18,297 nt of DNA from assembly GCA_031287815.1 (NCBI GenBank), contig JAITSM010000072.1, positions 1 through 18,297 of the forward strand. The letters are read 5' to 3'. The notes under the pieces were generated by a model, which saw only the letters and a list, made by a program, of their open reading frames with translations, ran no database searches and had not been told where the DNA came from. The translations under genes were made by a program, and so were the position numbers. This DNA is from Prevotellaceae bacterium (lineage in GTDB: Bacteria > Bacteroidota > Bacteroidia > Bacteroidales > UBA932). Each line of letters begins with the position of its first letter. Position 1 is the stretch's first letter. Below, piece after piece: positions 14,951-18,297 of this stretch.

Positions 14951-15800
14951 AGAAGTCTCCGAGTTTTGTTGTCGGGAGTTGCGACAGGGCTTTTGCGGCC
15001 TGGTCGTCGTTGATAGGTTTGCCATGCCATTCATGCGTGCCTTGCATGAAGTCCACGCCATAGCCCATTTCCGTTTTCGAGAGGATGATTATAGGTTTTC
15101 CCTTGCCGGCAGCGGCTTTGGCAAGGTCTAATACGCGAACGACGTCGGACATATCATTGCCTTTCATTGCGAGGGTTTCCCACCCGAAGGCGCGCCATTT
15201 CCCGTCGAGGTCGCCGGTGTCCAGCACCTTCCTGACCGGGCCGTCAATCTGCTGTCCGTTCCAGTCCACGATAGCAATCAGGTTGTCGATAGAACGGGCG
15301 GCGGCAAACATGGTGGCTTCCCAGATTTGCCCTTCTTCCGCTTCGCCGTCGCCGAGTAGCGCATAGACCAGGTGCGGGTCGTTATTCATTTTCTTCGCCA
15401 GCGCTGCGCCGCAGGCCACCGAAAGCCCCTGTCCCAGCGAGCCGGTAGCCACATGCACGCCGGGCACTTCCCATTCGGACGAGGGGTGCCCCTGTAACGG
15501 CGAGCCCAGCCGGCGGAAATCGTTCAACTGTTTCACGTCGATATAGCCGGCACGCGCCAGCACACTGTAAAATACCGGCGACACATGCCCGATAGACAGG
15601 AAAAACATATCCTGTCCGCGCCCGTCGAGCCGCCATGTGGCGGGCGATTGTTGCAGGGTGTGGAAATAGAGCGCCGTCAGCACGTCGGCATTGCCGAGCG
15701 AGCCGCCGGGATGTCCCGAACTGGCAAGGTGTATCATGCGGATGATGTCGCGGCGTACTTGCTTCGCCAATTCTTGCAGGGTTGCAATAGAAGATGTCAT
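14949..15800 (-). CDS. Transketolase, N-terminal subunit (split type)
   Basis: Thiamine-diphosphate-binding half of transketolase, which moves two-carbon units between sugar phosphates in the pentose phosphate pathway. SSGHPGGSLGNADVL (H30), GHVSPVFYSVL, and the ThDP/Mg motif GDGEAEEGQIW (150-160) through WNG (N181) are present. At 283 residues it ends where the N-terminal domain normally ends, so it needs a separate C-terminal subunit. None is adjacent: the next gene downstream is the acyl-CoA reductase. The frame is open up to ATG 15845, but the promoter at 15823-15830 lies inside that extension, so ATG 15800 is chosen. Confidence 0.92.
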   Translation of the reverse strand: MTSSIATLQELAKQVRRDIIRMIHLASSGHPGGSLGNADVLTALYFHTLQQSPATWRLDGRGQDMFFLSIGHVSPVFYSVLARAGYIDVKQLNDFRRLGSPLQGHPSSEWEVPGVHVATGSLGQGLSVACGAALAKKMNNDPHLVYALLGDGEAEEGQIWEATMFAAARSIDNLIAIVDWNGQQIDGPVRKVLDTGDLDGKWRAFGWETLAMKGNDMSDVVRVLDLAKAAAGKGKPIIILSKTEMGYGVDFMQGTHEWHGKPINDDQAAKALSQLPTTKLGDF

Positions 15801-15822
15801 AGCTGTTGTATTATTTGGAAAA

Positions 15823-15830
15823 CAAAGATA
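15823..15830 (-). promoter_or_regulatory. -7 element TATCTTTG for the transketolase gene
   Basis: Minus-strand TATCTTTG, an exact TAnnTTTG match, 22 bp before the ATG at 15800. It fixes the start downstream of the longer open frame. No clear -33 box is seen. Confidence 0.7.
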
Positions 15831-15849
15831 CAAATTTTTAGTCATAAGC

Positions 15850-15940
15850 GGAGGAAATGGAGGAAGGGGAGGAAGTATGAATTATGAACTATGAATTGGC
15901 TTGCGCCTCAAGAGACATTCTCCACTCTCCATTCTCCATT
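15850..15940. repeat. Array cluster: 9-mers, ATGAATT words, core variant, CATTCTC words
   Basis: Three GGAGGAAnn 9-mers (15850-15876), then ATGAATT, ATGAACT, ATGAATT (15877-15897), a core-like GGCTTGCGCC (15898-15907), then CATTCTC, CACTCTC, CATTCTC and a partial unit (15916-15940). The core variant again separates two different word families. Confidence 0.8.
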
Positions 15941-15945
15941 AAGAG

Positions 15946-16154
15946 CGGCGTGCAACGCCGGATATTCATAACCGCAGGCAAGCGCAGCGCAGCCTGCGGA
16001 AGAAGCCTCCCACTGCCTTTCGCGCGGCGCACTGTCCGTGCATAGCAAAAAGCCGGTGCTCCGCGCGAGGGGCAGGGAAGTGCATCTTGCCCCATGCTGC
16101 GTTACGCTCCGCTCCACTTGCATGGGGTTTTGAAAATGCAAGCCCTCCGGGCTT
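15946..16154. repeat. Run of five GC-rich hairpins in non-coding DNA
   Basis: CGGCGT-gca-ACGCCG (15946-15960). CCGCAGGC with GCCTGCGG (15972-15999). A 15-bp stem with two G-U wobbles (16013-16027 with 16061-16075). CCCCATGC with GCATGGGG followed by TTTT (16090-16130). AAGCCC-tcc-GGGCTT (16140-16154). GC content is far above that of the flanks. Open frames crossing this stretch look spurious because they follow the palindromes and show no protein family. Confidence 0.75.
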
Positions 16155-16156
16155 CG

Positions 16157-16214
16157 ACGGCCAACGGTCAACGGTCAACGGTGGTAGGGACGCACGGCGT
16201 GCGTCCCTACCACC
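16157..16214. repeat. ACGGTCA heptamers and a REP-like 16-bp palindrome
   Basis: ACGGCCA, ACGGTCA, ACGGTCA and ACGGTGG words lead into a perfect 16-bp stem (16180-16195 with 16199-16214) with a 3-nt GGC loop. The stem includes GTAGGGACGCAC. Palindromes of this GTAGGGAC...GTCCCTAC type resemble the REP/MITE-like elements scattered in many bacterial genomes. Confidence 0.88.
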
Positions 16215-16292
16215 GGCGCCAGCAACCTTAAACTTTAAACCTGAAACTAAAAAGGCGCCAGCCTCCCCTCACCCCTCACCCTTCACCCTTCA
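16213..16292. repeat. Two cores separating CTTAAAC and CCCTTCA heptamer arrays
   Basis: Core CCGGCGCCAGC (16213-16223). Then CTTAAAC, TTTAAAC, CTGAAAC, TAAAAAG (16227-16254). A second core GGCGCCAGCC (16254-16263). Then CCCCTCA, CCCCTCA, CCCTTCA, CCCTTCA (16265-16292). It ends 9 bp before the -33 box of the next promoter. Confidence 0.88.
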
Positions 16293-16301
16293 CTTTTTTT
16301 A

Positions 16302-16332
16302 TTTGCTATTTAAAAAAACTTTTCTACCTTTG
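16302..16332 (+). promoter_or_regulatory. Strong Bacteroidota promoter of the structured RNA
   Basis: TTTG (16302-16305), a 19-bp spacer and TACCTTTG (16325-16332) fit the phylum consensus in both boxes and spacing. No start codon with a real frame follows; instead a highly self-complementary region begins at once. Transcription should start near 16338. Confidence 0.8.
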
Positions 16333-16337
16333 CACCC

Positions 16338-16545
16338 GATATTACGCTCTTTCTCATTTTGGGTGCTTTTATTTGTTACAAGAAATCTTCACAATTTCTA
16401 ATATTCTATAAATAATGTAAGCCACTCACGTTTCATAAACGTGGGCTGCTTGTTATAGAATAAGGTAGTGAAGAACCTCTTGTAACGACAAGTTTAGTCC
16501 ACGTTGCGCATTTTATCCCCAATATGCTGCTCTAAAGAGAGAGAT
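16338..16545 (+). ncRNA. Predicted structured non-coding RNA, possibly 6S-like
   Basis: Behind a consensus promoter, the sequence folds into a long rod. CTCTTT (16347-16352) pairs with AAAGAG (16534-16539), and CATTTTGGG (16355-16363) with CCCAATATG (16518-16526, one mismatch). GTTACAAGA (16375-16383) pairs with 16478-16486, TCTTCAC (16386-16392) with 16468-16474, and TATTCTATAA (16402-16411) with 16453-16462. The apical CACGTTT (16427-16433) pairs with 16437-16443. All helices are nested with internal loops. No reading frame of note exists. A closed rod with an asymmetric bubble recalls 6S RNA, but the identity is inference. The 3' end is not defined. CCACGTT (16499-16505) could compete for the apical stem. 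tmRNA, RNase P and SRP RNA signatures are absent. Confidence 0.5.
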
Positions 16546-16605
16546 TCTTCAACAAGACTAACCAAATAAAAGTTGCCAAGATGTTAAAGAGCTTGCGGCA
16601 AGAGG

Positions 16606-16668
16606 GGGATTGTTTTGGTGAATAGTTTGTGTTTTGGGAATAATTAGTAGCAAATACAAAACAATCCC
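16606..16668. other. 12-bp perfect inverted repeat downstream of the RNA
   Basis: GGGATTGTTTTG (16606-16617) pairs perfectly with 16657-16668 across a 39-nt AT-rich loop. It may be a 3' domain of the RNA starting near 16338 or a separate element. No T-run follows. The stretch 16546-16605 before it shows only a small TTGCC/GGCAA pairing. Confidence 0.6.
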
Positions 16669-16683
16669 AGCGCCGCGAACAAA

Positions 16684-16722
16684 GTTAAAAGTTAAAAGCT
16701 AAAAGTTAAAAATTAAGAGTTA
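16684..16722. repeat. GTTAAAA heptamer array
   Basis: GTTAAAA, GTTAAAA, GCTAAAA, GTTAAAA, ATTAAGA and a partial unit, all in exact 7-bp register. It runs directly into the GC-rich arm of the terminator at 16727, whose start GACGCCGG resembles a diverged core. Confidence 0.85.
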
Positions 16723-16726
16723 CCTG

Positions 16727-16803
16727 ACGCCGGGGCGCAGGGATGGATGTACAGTTAGTAGATAAAGAAATAAGAACTTTCTCTGCGCCCCAGCGTTTTT
16801 TTT
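16727..16803 (+). terminator. Strong terminator-like hairpin with long loop
   Basis: The 14-nt arm 16727-16740 (ACGCCGGGGCGCAG) pairs with 16783-16796 with a single mismatch, followed by eight T. The 42-nt loop is unusually long. It may end the transcript from 16338 or shield the secreted-protein genes at 16883 from read-through. Confidence 0.75.
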
Positions 16804-16806
16804 AAT

Positions 16807-16872
16807 GGAAAATGGAGAATGGCGAGTTGACTGGCGCCAGCAACCTTAAACCTTAAACTATAAACTTTAAAC
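16807..16872. repeat. GGAGAAT and CTTAAAC arrays separated by a core
   Basis: GGAAAAT, GGAGAAT, GGCGAGT (16807-16827), core CTGGCGCCAGC (16831-16841), then CTTAAAC, CTTAAAC, TATAAAC, TTTAAAC (16845-16872, with one short register slip). It ends 10 bp before the ATG at 16883, so it occupies the leader region of that gene. No TAnnTTTG box is visible here. Confidence 0.85.
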
Positions 16873-16882
16873 AATAATAACA

Positions 16883-17104
16883 ATGAAAACAATTATTTTC
16901 TTTTTCGCAATGGCGGTGAGCATAGCAATGACCGCTACACAACCCGAGCCGCCCGTGTACTACACCGGCAATAACGAACCAGCCGCAAGCTCAGTAGACA
17001 GTTTACAGTTGGCAGTAAGCAATAAAATGCCGGAGTGCCCACTATATTATACCGGCAACAATGAGCCGGCCGCAAGTGTGGTAAGCGTATATAACGAATA
17101 TTAA
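16883..17104 (+). CDS. Small secreted protein with duplicated YYTGNNEPAAS motif
   Basis: A 73-residue protein: signal peptide about 1-18 (MKTIIFFFAMAVSIAMTA), then two copies of PE(P/C)P(V/L)YYTGNNEPAAS joined by the segment SVDSLQLAVSNKM. Seven of the 11 codons in YYTGNNEPAAS differ between copies, all silently, so the peptide sequence has been under selection. The joining segment is the translation of a CAGTAGG-type heptamer array (16992-17026). The gene lies 12 bp before the large surface-protein gene and is probably cotranscribed. I know no family. It could be a short surface or matrix peptide, or a remnant; the silent changes argue against a remnant. Confidence 0.7.
   Translation: MKTIIFFFAMAVSIAMTATQPEPPVYYTGNNEPAASSVDSLQLAVSNKMPECPLYYTGNNEPAASVVSVYNEY
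16992..17026. repeat. CAGTAGG-type heptamer array inside a coding region
   Basis: CAGTAGA, CAGTTTA, CAGTTGG, CAGTAAG, CAATAAA in perfect 7-bp register within the gene at 16883. Thirty-five bases with no stop in the gene's frame; it encodes the linker between the two YYTGNNEPAAS motifs. Confidence 0.85.
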
Positions 17105-17116
17105 AAAACAACAATT

Positions 17117-18297
17117 ATGAAAACATTATCAACATCAACACAAAATTCCCCCTTCGGGGGATTTAGGGGGCTTCTTGCTTTATTATTATTCCTTCTTTGG
17201 GCGATAGGGGGATTTGCGCAAGGGAGCGTTTCCAATATGGCAACGGACTATACCGCCAACAAAGTCTCCTTCACCCTCACATGGACGACGCAGCCGCACG
17301 ACAACCGAATCTGGGTGATTGTGGACTATATTAAAGTAGAGAATGCCTCTACAGCGGGCAATACATGGAAGCGCGCCCCTGTTATGGCGGTAGCCAGGAA
17401 CGCCGGAGCCGGCAGCGTAGCGACCGCTATCGGCCAGCGCGGCTTTTGGTTAAACACTTCCGGCAGCAGCGGCAGCGCAAACGTTACGGCAACCCTAAAC
17501 CCCGATACCGACATACAGCTATACAACTGGTGCGCCTACGTCTTAAACTACCCGCCCGAAGCGAAAATTAAACCCGAAGGCGGATACAATTTGAATGGCA
17601 CGCCGCCTTTTACTATTAACGGCGCGTTAAACATAAATTCGGAAACTTTCGGCGCAGGCACGTGTATTACTTCTATTACCGACGCCACCGGCAACCCCGC
17701 CGGCATTATTCCCCCTGCGCCTGCCGCTACCGTAACTTCTCCAACGATTTGTTACAACACTACAGCCACCCTCTCCGCCACTGTGGGCGGCGGAACAACC
17801 ACCGCAATGACCTATACGTGGAACATTAACGGCGCCACCAGCGTAACCACCGCGCCCACCATCACCACTACCCAAAGTTTAACCACCGCCACCACTTACA
17901 CGGTAACCCTCCGCAATGCCAACGGCTGCACCAGCGCTGTCTCCGATATCGGGACGATTACCGTGCGCACTAATTTCACTCCCAACTCCATTGCCACCAC
18001 CGGGCAAACTATTTGCAGCGGCGGAGCGGTAACTACCATTGGCAATGCCACCGCAGCCTCCGGCGGCGACGGCGCCATTTCCTACCAGTGGTACCGCAAT
18101 GGCAGCGCGATTACCGGCGCTACCGCTACTACATACGCGCCCACCGCCTACGCCTCCACCGTCGGCGCGCAGACCTTCACCCGCCACGCAAAGGACGGCA
18201 CCTGCAACACCACCTTAACCGCAAGTACCGGACAGTGGGTTTTAACCGTCCTCGCCGACCCGACAGTAACCATCACGGCAGCGCAGACTATTTGTAA
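17117..18297 (+). CDS. Large secreted Ig/PKD-like surface protein, N-terminal part
   Basis: The open frame runs from ATG 17117 to the window edge (393 codons, no stop), so the gene is cut off. Residues 1-34 are a signal peptide (core LLALLLFLLWAIGGFA/Q). About 36-195 is a beta-rich domain with IWVIVDYIKVE, RGFWLNTSG and LYNWCAYVLNYPP, a module seen in big Bacteroidales surface proteins. Ig/PKD-like modules follow, marked by repeated T(I/V)CYN / TICSGG starts and SYQWYRNG. Composition turns very Thr/Ala/Gly-rich and GC-rich. A T9SS signal is expected at the missing C-terminus. It follows the 73-residue gene by 12 bp. Likely an adhesin or matrix protein. Upstream of the hydrophobic core it carries a hairpin repeat (17147-17170). 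Confidence 0.85.
   Translation, partial: MKTLSTSTQNSPFGGFRGLLALLLFLLWAIGGFAQGSVSNMATDYTANKVSFTLTWTTQPHDNRIWVIVDYIKVENASTAGNTWKRAPVMAVARNAGAGSVATAIGQRGFWLNTSGSSGSANVTATLNPDTDIQLYNWCAYVLNYPPEAKIKPEGGYNLNGTPPFTINGALNINSETFGAGTCITSITDATGNPAGIIPPAPAATVTSPTICYNTTATLSATVGGGTTTAMTYTWNINGATSVTTAPTITTTQSLTTATTYTVTLRNANGCTSAVSDIGTITVRTNFTPNSIATTGQTICSGGAVTTIGNATAASGGDGAISYQWYRNGSAITGATATTYAPTAYASTVGAQTFTRHAKDGTCNTTLTASTGQWVLTVLADPTVTITAAQTIC
17147..17170. repeat. CCCCCTTCGGGGG hairpin within a signal-peptide coding region
   Basis: TCCCCC-TTC-GGGGGA followed by TTTAGGGGG. This G/C-run motif is a type often scattered through Bacteroidota genomes. Here it encodes NSPFGGFRG in front of the hydrophobic core of the signal peptide and could also sequester the 5' mRNA. 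Confidence 0.65.

Noticed and set aside
15801..15845. Upstream ATG extension of the transketolase gene
   Set aside because: The -7 promoter box (15823-15830) falls inside the extension, and homology begins after ATG 15800.
15889..16401. Several overlapping open frames of 68-104 codons on both strands
   Set aside because: They follow GC-rich palindromes and heptamer arrays, have no family resemblance and conflict with each other; low-complexity read-through is the better explanation.
16338..16668. tmRNA, RNase P RNA or SRP RNA
   Set aside because: The tmRNA ends and tag-coding region, the RNase P conserved GAGGAAAGUC-type core and the SRP GGAAG loop are not found.
17627..18297. Open frames on both strands inside the Ig/PKD gene (for example 18013-18297 + and 17879-18187 -)
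   Set aside because: Shadows of a GC- and Thr/Ala-rich coding region; the frame from ATG 17117 has the signal peptide and the module pattern.

Overview
The window looks like a piece of a Bacteroidota chromosome, most likely an uncultured Bacteroidales. Four things point there: promoters of the TTTG-N19-TAnnTTTG type, a secreted protease ending in a type IX secretion (T9SS) C-terminal domain, the phylum-typical pairs DUF4290-murA and ftsK-lolA, and a MurA with Asp in place of the usual catalytic Cys. No rRNA, tRNA, transposase or CRISPR array was found.

Layout. 1-352: a 21-bp GC-rich tandem repeat and a heptamer array in front of a promoter. 353-2674: secreted S9 prolyl-oligopeptidase. 2740-6707: a secreted/envelope cluster made of an outer-membrane barrel, a lipoprotein and an M43-type metalloprotease with a T9SS signal. 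The barrel and the lipoprotein are each preceded by a nearly identical 17-codon micro-ORF. 6835-12013 (+): housekeeping block DUF4290, murA, ftsK, lolA. 12178-15800 (-): miaA, a pRiA4b ORF-3-like protein, a LuxC-type acyl-CoA reductase and the N-terminal half of a split transketolase. 15801-16882: about 1 kb without a protein gene, holding GC-rich hairpins, a REP-like palindrome, a strong promoter driving a predicted structured RNA (possibly 6S-like), and a terminator. 16883-18297: a tiny secreted protein with a duplicated peptide motif, followed by the start of a large secreted Ig/PKD-like surface protein that runs off the window.

The most unusual thing is a family of intergenic repeats. Nearly every gap carries short arrays with 7-bp periodicity, drawn from a limited set of heptamers (such as GTATGAA, CAGTAGG, CATTCTC, CTTAAAC, GTTAAAA, GTCTAAT, TAAGAAC), some 8-9 bp. 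Many arrays are joined, or folded into long perfect hairpins, around one shared core, CCGGCGCCAGCC or a close variant. The arrays run into gene ends: the stop codons of ftsK, lolA, miaA, the pRiA4b-like gene and the acyl-CoA reductase gene all lie inside them. One array extends the miaA frame upstream, and one sits inside the 73-residue secreted protein gene. I know of no described Bacteroidota element with this architecture. The closest analogy I know is the heptanucleotide STRR repeats of cyanobacteria.

The housekeeping genes cover peptidoglycan precursor synthesis (murA), chromosome segregation at division (ftsK), lipoprotein transport (lolA) and tRNA modification (miaA). The secreted genes depend on Sec and, for at least one, T9SS export.
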